Of a stretch of 64,000 bases of DNA, positions 34,481-47,569 are shown one piece after another. Numbering within the stretch: position 1 is the first letter of the stretch; each line of letters opens with the position of its first letter. This stretch comes from Takakia lepidozioides (taxonomy: Eukaryota > Streptophyta > Takakiopsida > Takakiales > Takakiaceae): NCBI GenBank assembly GCA_030704615.1, contig CM060731.1, positions 25,916,001-25,980,000 on the forward strand, in the 5' to 3' direction. Under the pieces are notes generated by a model. The model searched no databases, had not been told where the DNA came from, and was given only the letters and a program-made list of their open reading frames with translations. The position numbers and the translations under genes were made by a program.

Positions 34481-37400
34481 AGAAGCACAACATGGGATGA
34501 TTTCGCTTTGTATATCGGAGATCTCATTAAAATTTCCACCTTCGTGTGATTTACATAGCGCAACGACAAGTTCTTCCCCAAGTCCGGTGTGATTTTTTTA
34601 GTGCACGAGTTGGTAGAATTCCCGACATTTCTAGACAGGAATCCGCAGCTGTAGGCACCGAGAATTTGTAGCAGTTTCCCACGAAGACGATTGTGTGAAA
34701 AACCCTACGCTACAGTTTGGTGCCATCCGCACTCATACTCGGAAACTTGCTCGCCTTCTCGGAATGGATTTCCTATGGTGAAGTCGACGCAGTGGAGGCG
34801 GCTCAGTGTTGTATTACTTGAGGGGATTAACCCGGTGGCGAGCGAGTTCTTGTTACTGTGGGGAGCTGTGAATCTGGTATTTCCGTTGATGCCTTCATTT
34901 GTGGATTGGCAAGTGGGATAGGAGAAGAGTCTTAATCGTCCAGTGTATCTTTGGACGGGATGATGAAACCATTTTTGAAGGCCTCCTGAACATGTCTAAA
35001 GCTGGGGGTTTGGATCGTCTTCTGCAGAACCAAGGGGTGTAACTGTAATGTATTGTGCCTTAGGATGGGGGGGGTTATGGCTGCATTGAACAATGTAACG
35101 TGTCTCGAGATGGAAATATTTTGTCAGGTGTTCACCCCGATGTTGTTCATTTGCATACGGTTTATGTCGCAAGTGCAAGGTGCATACGAGTCGTTCAGCT
35201 TATGGCTGAGACTTTGGAGCATGAGATCGGAAGGGTCTGGAACTTGGAAAGGACTCAAGCCCCTTCCATTTTTGGTGTCTCCATGATGATGTAGGCATTG
35301 GTGCTCGCTGGTCAGCTCATAATTTTCAAGCTAGATTACAGCGAGTCCAATTAGGGTTTCTGGTCAAGGCTTGGGTCTTTCTCTGCTATGATTACATAAG
35401 ATCCGACTGCAGCTATGGCTGTCTCCCTCTGGACTTAGGTCTACTGATGATTCTCGAAGAGCTTAGCCAAGGTTTACAGATCTTTGTGACTTCAATATTC
35501 TCTCCCGCCCGGTCTCAACCTGTCCAGTCACCTCTCCTCTTCTTTGTCTACACTATGAAATTTGTGAAAGAACCGCATTGTAGTGAAGACGTGTGATTCC
35601 TTCAATGGTTGTCTGCGCATATTGTGCAGGGAGGTGACACAAACTTGCCAGTCACCTATGCAGGTGATCACTGCTCACCATAGTCAATATCAAGCCCCTA
35701 CGGGACCCCCTCAGCATTTGACAATTTATCTATCTGTATCAATGAAAGTTCTGGAACAGATGGGTTCAAATTTTGGCCAGCTTCAATCTTTGAACCCCGT
35801 GGTGTTTCATCTCCAGCTTAGCAGGCAATTCTATTGACTTTCAGGTAGGAAGGAGATCAAAGGTGACACTACAAATCATTTACAAGGGCTTATTGGCACT
35901 TCTTTAATCTTTGCAGACAGACTTTCATTTGTCTATGATTGGTTCTTTTGATACTAGCCAAGATAAACACACTTCAAAATAATGCACTGGAATTTTTCAG
36001 TCATTGTGGTGGAGCCTTCCTGCCAGTATGAATCTCCTTTGTCTGGACTCCTTCAAAACTTGGGTGATGTAAAGGAACCTGACAAGCATGCAACATGGTG
36101 GGTCCTTCATTTTGCTTCAAGTCATTGCCAGAGAGAACCTCATTGGCCATTAGAAGTCCCATTTAGGGTTTGAATGCTTTCCAGGTATGGGGGTTGTGAT
36201 TACAACTTTATTGTAATCTTACTTCTTCTGTTGAGTTTCCTGGAATCTGTCTCTTTCTTTCTGGTCCACACATCTGGGTGCAGGGTGCATTTTCAGAAGC
36301 CTTAGCAATCCCAAACTGATGAAGATGTATCTCATTTCTGGTACCCCCCACAGGCAACCTTCCACCCACCCTAAAGTTTCATCTCGACGTTAAAGGAGGG
36401 AATTAAGATGGGGTTGGGGGGTTGGAGCTTATCCGGGTAGCCTTCAGTGATGTTGAGTACCTGCTCTCCATCTAGAGGAGGGAGAGAAAGGAGAGACAAG
36501 AGACCCTGCTGTTCATCTAGATTAAGTGGAGGAAAGGCTTTACTGTGGGAGCTAAAGGGGAGAGAGCAGTTACTCTACCTTATATTTATCCTTGAAATGA
36601 AGCAATGGTACCTAGGAAGTTGATTACCACAAAGGCTGAAGTGTTTGTTTTTTGTCGTGTACCCTTGTGGGGGGGTGTGGGGGCGTTCTTGTTTACACCG
36701 GGGCTCGATAAGTGTCCTCTCTCTCATCTTCACTTGTGGATGAAGTACTCTACCCTCTAAGGAGCATTAAAGTGTTGGTCTTGACTGATAATGAGGTAGC
36801 TCAAGAAATGCTGTAAACTGGAGAGGACCCCCGCCGTCTAGTACAACCCAGTGATTGTCAAGGGGATGGCAACGAGCGATTGGATGGGTTGATCTGAATC
36901 CTCTGCTGGACCTCTCTTCCAATTTTTAGTTCAGATTGGTTGGATATCCAAGGAAATTTGTCTTTCATGGGTATTGAGCTCTGTGCATCTTCTGGTCTCC
37001 TTATACTCAGATCTGTTGGAGTGATGCAAGATGGCAAGCTTAGAGAGGAGTGTTTCACCATCCAGCAATGTAAAAGTTCCAACTCTACACGGCGGCTTGG
37101 ATGAAATACTGTAGGTGTATTGTCTGTGCCTTAAGCAGATAGCTTACTGGTCAGGGGCACTTGGCCACAAGGCACACTGTGGGGACCTTGCTTTCATATG
37201 CCACCAAGTTTGAACCATTGAACTCAGTGTAACTCTTTAGCCTGGCGTCTGTGTTGGATGGTTCACACACCATGGGCAGGGGTGATTATCTTCCCTGCAC
37301 CTAAGGGCTTCTGAGTTTTCCATGGGAATCTGGGGCAGGGGGAGTGTGCCTTTACCTGCTGAAATCTCATAACAAGGAGTTAGTAGCCCTAAGGTATTAA

Positions 37401-37685
37401 GGAGGCACTATATCTTCATTCTGCTCTTCTCAACAGTATTTTGACTGTGGCATTCGCCCAGAGTAGATGTGATGTGCTTGTTCAATTCATGCATTATTAT
37501 GTTCTGAACAGCGTTATGAACTCATCGTTGTGTCACACAGGGTTGGATGAGAGCTGACAGGGAGTGAGACACATGGAACTTGACCAACTGTTATTCCGTT
37601 TCCAGATCAAACCAAATGACTTCCAAGCTTTGTGTACACCCTCCTTCGAAGGAGATATAAGACACATCACTAAGTTGATTCCAAG
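34481..37685. other. Upstream of histidine kinase, no gene assigned
   Basis: No recognisable protein. One plus-strand frame at 35100-35294 (contains VHPDVVHLHTVYVASARCI) looks mildly coding, but no flanking exons could be joined. The stretch may contain 5' UTR introns of the kinase gene plus eroded repeats. A GGGGGG-rich patch is at 36668-36690. Confidence 0.35.
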
Positions 37686-40600
37686 ATGCTGCCAGAAAGA
37701 GGGATGGACACAGGAGTGGAGGATATGGCACTAGGGGAGTCTCATGAGGATGGTAGGGGGGATGTTGCGGGGATGTCTGACCATCAGGACATCTTGGTCA
37801 TGAATCACCGGCAGCTAGTTGCAGAAATCATGGAATTGAAAGCTCATAATTGTGACCTTGCAGCTCGGCTAGCACAAACCACCCTGGAGAAACAGGACCT
37901 TTCAGCTCAGCTTTTGAAGTATGCGGCTGCCAACCAGGACCTTGAGACATTGATAGCTAGTAGCCAGGCAGACAATAAGGACATAAGAGCCAGAAATTTA
38001 GCATTGGAGGAGCAGGTCCATTATCTTCAAGGGCTCTTAAGGTCAAGTTGGAGTGGGGGGATGATTTCTCAAGACAGAGAGGCGGATCCCACTTGTATGC
38101 AAGAAGGGGAGAATGGGATTGATGATGAGCAACAGCCAATGGATCTTGACACTGCAAGAGGCCTTTTAGTTGCTTTGCAGGAGTTCCCCATCTACATCAA
38201 CTATTGTGACAAAGATCTACGTTATGTTTGGCTTAGCCACACAATCAGAGGCTACACCCTGGAGGCAAGTAACTCTCTTCTATCAACACGGATGTTATGT
38301 GTGGCTGTCATTGCTTTGCCACTCAGAATGTTGAGGTAATGGCAGAAAGTGAGAGAGCATTAGAGGAAGCAAATATAACGAAACTTCATAATATCCATGG
38401 TTGTTAGAGGGTGTCTGCATTAGCTGCAAATTTCCCACGAAATGTGCATGCCCAAGAAGATGCAATTTAACACATTTTACTGTTACGATATATGATGTGC
38501 TGTTTCACTAATGTGGTCATGTATGTTTTGGGCCAGGTGTTTCTTTTGTATGGGATTAACTCTGGATAATGTTGTGAGGGCAAGGCTTATTCATCTCAAG
38601 GAAAATCTGTTGCAGGAATTAACTGGAAAACGAGATGATGAGGTTTTACCCCTGGAGAATGAAGGTGTGTTGGAGCTTGTAGACTTGAAACGCAAGGCTC
38701 TTGAAAAGCAACAGACACAGGTGAGTATTCTTGTGATTTTCTGGTTCTAAGTCTTTGACTTCTTAGATTGAACTGCACAGCTTTTGCACACATCCAAGGA
38801 TCAATGTAGGCATTAATTAGTACTGTGGAAACAGATTTGTACTTTAATCTCATGACATTTTGGTACAAACCAATTGAATGCAGGTTAGAGAGATGACAAT
38901 CGATTTCCCACATGCTGGCCGACTGTCTTGGATGGTGACCTGCAAGCCACATTTCAGTAGCAATGGAGAGGTAGTGGGTGTCTCGACAGCTAGTATTGAC
39001 ATAACAGAGAAGGTAAACTCTGCAGCCCATTCCATTGCAAAGATTAAGCTTCATTGGTGGTCTCTGCGGACCTTGGCCCTCAGAACTACAATCCCACTGG
39101 ATACTAACCCTCCCAAGCTAGGACATGGGATTTCTGTGTCCAGGGGATCTGAGAGCCAGCTGGAAAGTCGTCATTGCTTGGGTTCAATTTGATGGCAATC
39201 TGGTTAGGTTTGAGTGTGAATTTTAGAGCTGACATTGGTGTAATACTTGGAAGCATGAGAGGTTCACACCAACAAGGCTACTGCAGCCCTCCACTTAAAC
39301 AGATATGGGATTCACTGAAAGAGACAGTAGGAATCAAAAGGGCATAAACCAACTCTGGGAGCATAGATTCAGTACATATTGCTGTACCTACATCACCACT
39401 TACACCATGGGGTTTTACAGTAAAAGAGCAAGAACAACTAGGGAAGGAGGGAGAGGGTCAGTCAATACTCAGAGGGTTGAATGATGGATGCCTATAGGTG
39501 GAAGTGAGGGAAAGATTGTCCAAGTTACACGCAGAGATGATTGAGGGAAAGGCCAACGAAGGAGTGCTACGCCGCGCTGTTGAACTCACAGGTATTTGCT
39601 TGAAACTATCCCTTGCATCTGAGGAACAGTTTATTGGCCTTCTATGCTGGGTCTAATCTCTACAAGAAAAACTGTCAATTTGCTTCTCGTCCTTCATATG
39701 CAAACCGATAAGCAAAACTTGAAGGGTTTTTTAGAAACCACTGTGTTGAAATGCTGGGATAATCGTGATCCCTTGTGCACATTGACCCCCTCCCTGGCCA
39801 ATCCACCAGATTAGATGTAGTGGCTCGCAAAATGCAGGACAACAACTAAAGTTCTACTCGTACTTTGCTCAAGCTTTCGGGGTGCTCTGTTGTGGCAGGG
39901 GAAGCAATTCGAGCAAAGAACATGTTTCTGGCCATAATGTCTCATGAGATACGGACGCCTTTGAATGGGTTGTTGGGGATGTCCGAGGCACTTGCAGCCT
40001 CAGATTTGACGCAAGAGCAGCGGGAGCTGGTGAATGCCATGCTTTCATCCGGTGTCATTATTTCGGACATCTTAGGCGACATTCTTGACCTTGCAAGCAT
40101 GGAATCTGGTAGTCTTTCATTTGTGTCACTACTTGTCCTTTAATAGACATCTGTTCTAGTTGTTCCTATTTTCTAGATGGTTGGTACAGTAGGGGTTCCT
40201 GTGCGCACACCTTTGTAGTTGATACTCACTAAAGTGACTTAGTGTGGTGGGATGGATCACATTTGAGAATCCAAGTACTGACATGTACTTTTTGTGTGGC
40301 AACGAATGGAGGTGCAATGGAGCTTGAGGAGAAACCCTTCAGTCCGGCTGATGTTGTCCAAGACATACTTAAGATGGCACTGGCTGCCACCCGTGAAAAG
40401 GGCATTTCTGTAACAGCAGAAGTCTCAGACAATGTTCCCAAGAAGGTACCTTTACATGACTAATAGTTGCTTTTGAACCTGATCAACTTGACAACTGCAG
40501 GAAACCAGTATTTGCAAAATCTCTCTTGTTAAACTGTTGCCGAAAAACAACACAACACAACACAACAGGAATTGTGTTTGGCTACGTCACTTTTGGAGTA

Positions 40601-43600
40601 ACATATGTGTGCAGTACTTTTTGAGGATATTGGAGTCCAGTGAAGGAGACTGTTTCTATGTTTGGTGGTTCCCTTCCAATGGATGAAAACTTTGAGAGAG
40701 TATGGCTTGACTATGGACATGTTCTCACAACAAGGGCTGAGCGATATATATCCTTTAGGGCATTAGTGCATCCAGGCACTAGTCCAATGAAAAATCACCT
40801 GCTCATGGGTGATTGTTTCCTGAGACTTCAATAGATAATGCAGTGGTAGGGCACAGCAGCCATATGAAGGTGGTTCTGGGTTCCAATTCACAGAGGAGAC
40901 AGTCCCCAACAGTGGGATGGAACATTGTGTTTTATTTTTCTTTGCCTTCATACATTCCATGCAGCGTAGCCTGCTAAGAATAGTCTTGATGTGTACTGGT
41001 TATGTTTGGTGCTTGTTGTGAGCTGTACAATCAAGAGCTCTATTTTTGTTTGAGCTATGATCAGTGTAAGACTTTGGGATACATATGCTGATGCCCATTT
41101 CTCCTTCCCACCTTCCCTCACTCCTTGGATGAAAGAGCATGTCTGCGTATTTACCTGTTACATTTGGGCTGTGCCAGGTCATAAGCGATGCATTACGTAT
41201 CCGTCAAGTTTTGAAATATCTTGTCCTCAATGCAATCAAATTCACTCAAGCTGGCAGTGTCTGTATACGGCTGGGCATCAAAGAGCCATCTTTTGGATCT
41301 TCACATGTGGTTGGAGAGTGTAAAAACTTGAAGCTTGAAGAGAAAATGCTAGATGGAGGAAGCCTTAAGGCTATGGCAGATGCTTCACCGGTGGTCAGTG
41401 GGTGTAAAGACTTGAACTCTGAAGAAACTAGGCTAGATAGAGGAAGCCTCAAGACTATGGCAGGTGCAGTGGGAAGAGATGCCGTACCATCATCATGGCA
41501 CAGTGAAGAGCCGAGTCCCTCCTCTTTTGGTGAAGTGGCCCACAGCTCATCCATAGGTCAAAAGCGGACCCATTCGAAGAGTGACAAAGGTTTAGAGTCA
41601 ATTGAACCAGAGCATATGTTAAAGCAATCCAATGTATCGATGACCAGTAAGCTGTCCTCTGAGGGCTGGCTGTGTGGGACTGATGAGAGAAGAGAAAGGG
41701 GAACAACCGACTTTGATGGGGAGGTCACCCCAATGATGGGATTTGAGAAGCTTGATGGATGCTCCACTAAGGGGGCCACGCCCTCGGCAAACCAAAGAGT
41801 CCCTCCTGAGGGAAGTCAAGAATTTTTGGCCGACAATAGTTCAGATTTGGCACCGCAGCAACTGCTTTGGTGTGAGATTATTGACACTGGAGTTGGCATT
41901 CCCCAGGAGGTATGAACTGTTTTAGTCCAAGTCTCTTTGGACACCACTAATAGTTGACTAGGAGCATTCCTCTTCTTCAGGGTAAATGTGATGGTAGCAG
42001 TTCTTAAAGAGAGAAGACACTGGCCAGGGCTGCTTAAGGAAGAGTCTCTTCCTAGCAAGGGGTACTACTCTCTTTCAAGGGTGGGCCTCTTCTAGAGATG
42101 TCCCTGTATCAGCCTTGTTGTAGCATGGAAATTATGTGAAGTGCGTTTGGCACACTTACGAGACCCCAAAAGAAACCATTATAAGTCACAATCGCTGAAA
42201 TGTAGCTGATTAAAATGGGTACTCCGAGTTGCAGTGTTTACCTTATTGCCCCCCTTCCCCCCTTCACTTCCTTTTCGGTTCTTGTCCATGCACTGTACTT
42301 TCCAGTCCCACAGTGTGCATGATTCGGACTCAAATGTGGAGCCCATGGGTGGGAATGCTGTCATTTGTAAGTGCACGTACAATAACACAGTGAAGACTGT
42401 ATCAAGTATGGTACAACCTGGTGTAGCTTTGACAAAGCAGTTGATCTTGCCATATAGCATGTGGATGGAAAATTGGATTTCTTCTTAAAAGCAGGTTTGT
42501 GATGCAGTCATTTGCTACACTGTTTGACACATTCACGCAAGTGGATACGAGTACCACTCGTAACTTTGGTGGGACTGGTCTGGGCTTGGCCATCTGCAAG
42601 CAGGTAGCTTTCTTTCTCCAGCCTCTGATGTGATGCGAGTTATTTGTGCTTTCTGTAGCATCATAAACAGAGTTCCTCCACCTAGTCCAGAAGGAATGAA
42701 AGAGGATTCTAGACCAGAATTCACACCTAGTAAGAAGGGTGACATATTTCCTATTGAGAGTTGGTGAATCAGCGTTTTTTGGGCTCTGCTGGGAAGTAGA
42801 TACTTTGCATACAGTTGCCAAGTCACAACCTGTGCATTTTGTGATGCACACCACTGTCACTCAGGTCAGATAAGGGTCTCCAATGTGCATTAGGGCATCT
42901 TGGTGCTGCTAGTCAAATCAAGCCCTTTTGTATTGAAACATCTTTCGTTTGTTCAGGTGCATTGATACAAAAGGTAGTTGATTTCTTTGGTTACCTTGTT
43001 TGCAGTTGGTGGAGCTGATGGGAGGTCAGTTGACAGTCACAAGTGAAGTTGGAAAGGGGTCAACTTTTACCTTCAGTGTCATCTGCAAAGAAGTCCCAGA
43101 GGGGCAAAGCTCTCTCACCAACCTCTCTCCAATTGCAACCACTGATTCACAGGTCTCGGTGTTGAGTACAGAGAGAGTATCCTCCACACCAAGGAGTCTC
43201 AAGGGAACTATGGTTGAAACTGTGGTTAGAAGTGCAAGCAAGAAAGAACCACGGATATTGCTAGCTGAGGATAATAAGGTCAATGTCATGGTAGCTATCT
43301 CTATGCTGAAGAGACTTGGCTTCACCGCACAGGTTGTTGCAAATGGTGTGGAAGCCTTGGAGGCGATTCGCAGAGAGAAATATGACCTGGTTCTATTGGA
43401 TATTTGTATGCCTTTGATGGATGGCTTGCAAGTGGCATATGCAATACGACAGTATGAGGAAACTGGGGTATGGCCTGAGGGTGACCTTCGGAAGATATTT
43501 GAGAGCACACACCCTTTAATGGCACCAGAGAATTTGGACGGGTCCTCTACTGGGCATCCGATCGCCAAGCATGTGGGAAGCGATCAGAATCTAGCTGATG

Positions 43601-43839
43601 CATTGGAAGGGTTGACCCGCACTAGTCTGGAAGGAGGGCGTCGATTACCAATTGTGGCAGTCACTGCAAATGCTCTCCGGTCAGACGTGGATAAATATTA
43701 TGCTCATGGCATGGACGCTTTCATAGCAAAGCCTGTCATGTTTCAAAAGCTGCGAGAAACATTAGCCAAGTACTTGCCCATTCAGCCACCAGCATCGTCT
43801 GAGAGTGACCTTGAGGGAAGCAGAAAGGTGGAAATCTGA
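37686..43839 (+). CDS. PAS-domain cytosolic hybrid histidine kinase (PHK-like)
   Basis: Two-component kinase of about 970 aa. Exons: 37686-38264, 38616-38720, 38884-39012, 39498-39591, 39898-40108, 40312-40445, 41178-41909, 42508-42603, 43006-43839. Domains in order: coiled coil (about 40-130); PAS (about 165-271, with [27 protein letters not shown] and [10 protein letters not shown]); HisKA with phospho-acceptor His in [15 protein letters not shown] (codon 39943); HATPase with N box NAIKFT, G1 box DTGVGIP and G2 [12 protein letters not shown]; a Ser-rich insert of about 150 residues between the N and G1 boxes; and a receiver with acidic pair LLAEDNKVN (Asp codon 43270), phospho-Asp in LLDICMP (codon 43399), AVTAN, and Lys in IAKPV (43729). 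No membrane segment or CHASE domain is seen, so it is probably cytosolic and not a cytokinin receptor. The PAS form resembles bryophyte PHK1/PHK2, reported to act in oxygen-dependent development. Intron 1 has a GC donor (GAG/GCAAGT). The exon 4-5 join does not keep frame with the simplest splice sites. Confidence 0.88.
40845..40897 (+). repeat. Possible tRNA-like SINE head in kinase intron
   Basis: TGCAGTGGTAGGGCAC resembles an A box/D arm, and GGGTTCCAATTC about 30 bp later resembles a B box. There is no clear tail or second copy. Weakly supported. Confidence 0.25.
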
Positions 43840-43987
43840 TAGAATTAGTCTGAACTCCACATTCTTCCCGTATGTAGATAAGGTGAGCTTCTACATTTGC
43901 CAATTGATTCAACTGCAAGGTGACTGATGGCCGTTGTACTCAATCCGTCAAGCTAATATCAACCCAGGAGGACAATAAAGGAGTTCC

Positions 43988-44305
43988 TTGATTGCTGAAG
44001 ATCGGGCATACCGTCAAGTTGCAGTTGACCGCAAGTTGAGCCTTTCTACTCCTTACGTCCAGGCTGTCACTGTACAAAGCAGGGTGATTAATGGCTCTTC
44101 AACTTCTCTTGATTGTAATACTTCAGTCCCAAGGGAGAACCATCCTGAACATGCAAGCTTAGCTAGTACTCTTGCATTAAAGAGAATTATGTGTGGTAAG
44201 TGGAGCCAGGAGCAGCTGAGGGTCAGCAAGGGTGTCAGAAATCCTCAGAGATCTGCAGATCTGTGCAACTCGATCGATGGAAGGCCAAGTACAACGGCGT
44301 GTTAG
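43988..44305 (+). other. 3' UTR of the kinase or alternative C-terminal exon
   Basis: A 105-codon frame (IAEDRAYRQVAVDRKLS near its start, and later LASTLALKRIMCGKWS) begins 149 bp after the kinase stop codon. It looks moderately coding but matches no domain I know. Simplest reading is 3' UTR. Confidence 0.3.
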
Positions 44306-44543
44306 AAATGTTCAGAAAGATATTCCTTGGTATGTTGCCATGCATATCTTGGGAGCCCGTGGCCCTTCGGAAGCTTTGAACAAAGCTAAACCTTAACACA
44401 CAGTTTGCGATCCCACAGTTTCAGGTGGAACTGAACATGCGATAGTTGTCCTCAGCGACCCTTACACACACAGAAGAAGTCACAGCAATTTGTGTATCAT
44501 TGTTTCTAAAGCTGAAAGATTATACTAGTGTTCTCCATGTATT

Positions 44544-44549
44544 AATAAA
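44544..44549 (+). terminator. Candidate polyadenylation signal of the kinase gene
   Basis: AATAAA about 705 bp after the stop codon, in ATTAATAAAGAGTGCC context. It is the first canonical signal I noted downstream. Plant polyadenylation is loosely specified, so this is tentative. Confidence 0.4.
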
Positions 44550-44961
44550 GAGTGCCTACACTGTATTACTGAGAATCCTGTGGGGTGTTACATCTACCTG
44601 CAAATCGATACTCACATGAGCTCTTTCTAAGATGTCATGATGGTGGAACCCCCCACATTGTGTCAGTATGGCAAACATGGACTCTCATATGGTTTCACAT
44701 GCTTCGATCTTGGATGTGATCATTGTTCTCTTGGCAGCAAGCATGTTGCTCACTGATGGAGTCTCTCTGCGGTGTACAATTAGATAAACGTTCCCTGAAG
44801 AAATAGGTGGATTTCTTCTCCCTACTCACCTTCAGCACTCCACATAAATGGGTGACTTCTCTTACTACAACAGCACTCTATTGGCATTGAGGAATACTTT
44901 TGGATCAAGGTAGTCATGTTGGACACTATCTTGGTGGGCACCCACTGTTGAATCTTATAAC

Positions 44962-45060
44962 CAGTGTTGGGCGGGTATTACTGTTTTTCATACCAGCCGG
45001 GTCCTGGTATTGAAATATTTTTACTTTGCGATGCCAGCCAGTTCCATAGTATTAGATTAT
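44962..45060. mobile_element. Left terminus of a hAT-like MITE
   Basis: Starts CAGTGTTGGGCGGGTATTAC, nearly the same as the terminus of the 3561-4469 element (CAGTGTTGTGCGGGT) and similar to that at 48420. A candidate right end near 45705-45735 (CCGGGTCGG then CAATACCC) is too degraded to define. Flanking left 8-mer is CTTATAAC. Confidence 0.4.
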
Positions 45061-45393
45061 CCGCAGAATTTTAACATCCGTCCGTTATCAAAAGAAGCAG
45101 GATTTTGGAATCAACCGGACTGGAATTCAAATTGTAATACCAATCCGGGCATAGATAATTAAAATAAATTAAATTAAAAATAGAGGGGTAATTGTGCCTT
45201 CAATTTATAAGCATACATGGTCTCCCAAAGAAAACAAAAGCCTGCTGCAAAAGCCTGCCCTTTGCATTACATGTACACATTTTGTAGACACATATAAAGT
45301 CAAGAGAAATCAGTTAGGAAAATTGTTAGGAGAATCCATCACGCTTGTTGTGCGTTTAGGCCTTATGGCGGCCACGTGCCAATCAGGGTTTTA

Positions 45394-45472
45394 ATTTTTT
45401 TTTCCCTAAAATATTCCTTAATAAAATTAATCCAGGGCCACTGTCCCCTGTTCAAAAAAAAAAAAAAAAAAA
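45394..45472 (+). repeat. Retroposon 3'-tail repeat, copy 3
   Basis: Contains TTTTTTTCCCTAAAATATTC, TTAATAAAATTAATCCAGGG, then CCACTGTCCCCTGTTC followed by about 19 adenines. The pure A tail suggests the youngest of the three copies in this window. It is 3' truncation-type residue with no coding part attached. Confidence 0.55.
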
Positions 45473-46921
45473 GTCTCATTGTCCAATACAGTATGGCCGC
45501 ATCTACAATGAGGCTCTTCTCATCCATGGTATTGCCTTTGGATATCACATGTGGCAGTGGATTAGTAATACCTTGTGCATGGTCCTTGGTTTTGCCCCCA
45601 ATCTAGGTAGGGTATTGACCTAGGTATTGCAAAGTGCTAATTCCAGTGGGGATGGTGTTCTTAATACTAGTATTACAAAAGTAAATAGCAGCCGGGTCGG
45701 TTCTTCAATACCCTAGTTGATGCAGGGGTTGATAACCAGCCAAACTCTATAAAAGACCCAAAACGTGTCATTGACCATTTTCAACTTGTTATATCTTTCT
45801 AGATTGGAACACGCAATAAACAGCTGAAGTGTTGCTTTCCATTGGCATCTACCCTAGGCTCATTGCTTGAAAGTGGCTAGCTGGTGGGGGTGATCCATCC
45901 TTAGATTGGATAAGCCCTAAGAAACAAGGGGCAACGTGAAACTAGAAGTCTTGTGGGGGAAACTTATGGATGTATGCAATCAAAAATTAGGACGGTCCCG
46001 GTTTCCAAAATACATATCCAAGCTTTTTCCAAAACTACAAAAGTGGCAACATGTACAAAATGCAGTTTTGCACCTTCTACAGAGCATTAGGTCCACAAAA
46101 AAGATATACAAACATCTTACCTAAATGGAGTCAATTCGAGTTATTTTGTTGATGTTGAAAACCTTGAGATGTAGCACAATTTTCTTTGGAAGCAATCTCC
46201 TACAACGTGGAATGATGCATATTTCATGGCTAAAGAGTATGAGATGAGCTTTGTTCATGACATCATTTACTATAAGATGGCTCGTGGAAACTCCTATACA
46301 CATGTTGATGATCTAAGTTTGGTCTCCAATGACTTGGCTGTATTGAAACAGACGAAGAGCAACCTCTTAGACAAGTTTATAGGTTAACTAGTGATGGCTT
46401 TTAGTTTTCTTTTGTGGTACCACAGTCAGAAGAGATGTACACCAATCAACTTTTCTCAAAGTATTTTCTGCGGGGAATGAGATATTTTGAGGTCCTCAAG
46501 GTTTGTAGGTTTGTGTGACCATCTGGATATAGCACTGATTGCCACAAAGACGATCCTAAGTTTTAACGATTCTTTGTTCACATCCTGACTATTACATTGT
46601 TGTCTGGTGGTCTCTTATCTCACCTTTGCACCAAGACGCACTTGATGTTTAGCATAATGGATGTCTCACTTGTGCTCTCTGCCTTATCCCCTCAACTAAC
46701 TTGAATATGTACTTGTAAATTAATTTCAACTTATTAGACATGGAGGAAATTTTGAATATAAATTGGTGAAGAAATAGCTCCAGAGGGAATATCAATATGT
46801 ATACTAGTATGACCTTCCGTTTGAGTACCACATATGGTAGATATTCTATACCGGTTCTATACGAGCAATCATATACCCTACTTCAGTATGATCATCTGTA
46901 AGGGAAGATGCTCTTATTTAC
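45473..46921. other. No gene recognised
   Basis: AT-rich sequence with short frames only. Plus-strand text near 46190-46310 looks faintly coding (an eroded transposon gene is possible) but is broken by stops and has no recognisable motif. Confidence 0.35.
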
Positions 46922-47488
46922 CACTACAAGAGAAACAAGGTTTTACGACTGGGTTTCATGACTATTTTTGAGTCAAAAGTCCATCATGACTAATAGTCCT
47001 AAACACCTCATTGTAGAGCCATGGAGTCATATATACTTGACAGTCATATATCCCATGACTAGCTCCAGGACAAGTGAGTGTCATCTGAGCGGGTTGCCCA
47101 AAGGCTGACGTGTAGTCATGGTGACGACTATAGACATCCGCGTAGATGACACGCGGCAAAGCGCCTGCTTGACATGTGTCCACACAGAATTTGAAACTCA
47201 AATTTTTAAATTTGATTTAATTCGGCGGTTCAAAATTGTCATTTATCAAAATTTGTTATACTTTATCATAGAAACCAAGAACTTATTCTTTAAAGTTCGA
47301 TTTTGTATCGTGTTTGCAATAAGTTCCTATACAACTGACACAAATTCCCATTTTAATGGCAAGGATTTTAGTCATTGAAGCATCATGAAAACCATTGTTC
47401 TTTTTCCGTCAAATTTTTGATAGTCGATAGATAGGCTTGAAAACCAAACAACTAGATAAACAAATTTTTGTTTGTTGATATATGGTTC

Positions 47489-47569
<81 letters not shown>

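Noticed and set aside
44962-45735. Complete hAT element from 44962 to about 45735
   Set aside because: Right terminus and target duplication could not be matched; only the left end is reported.
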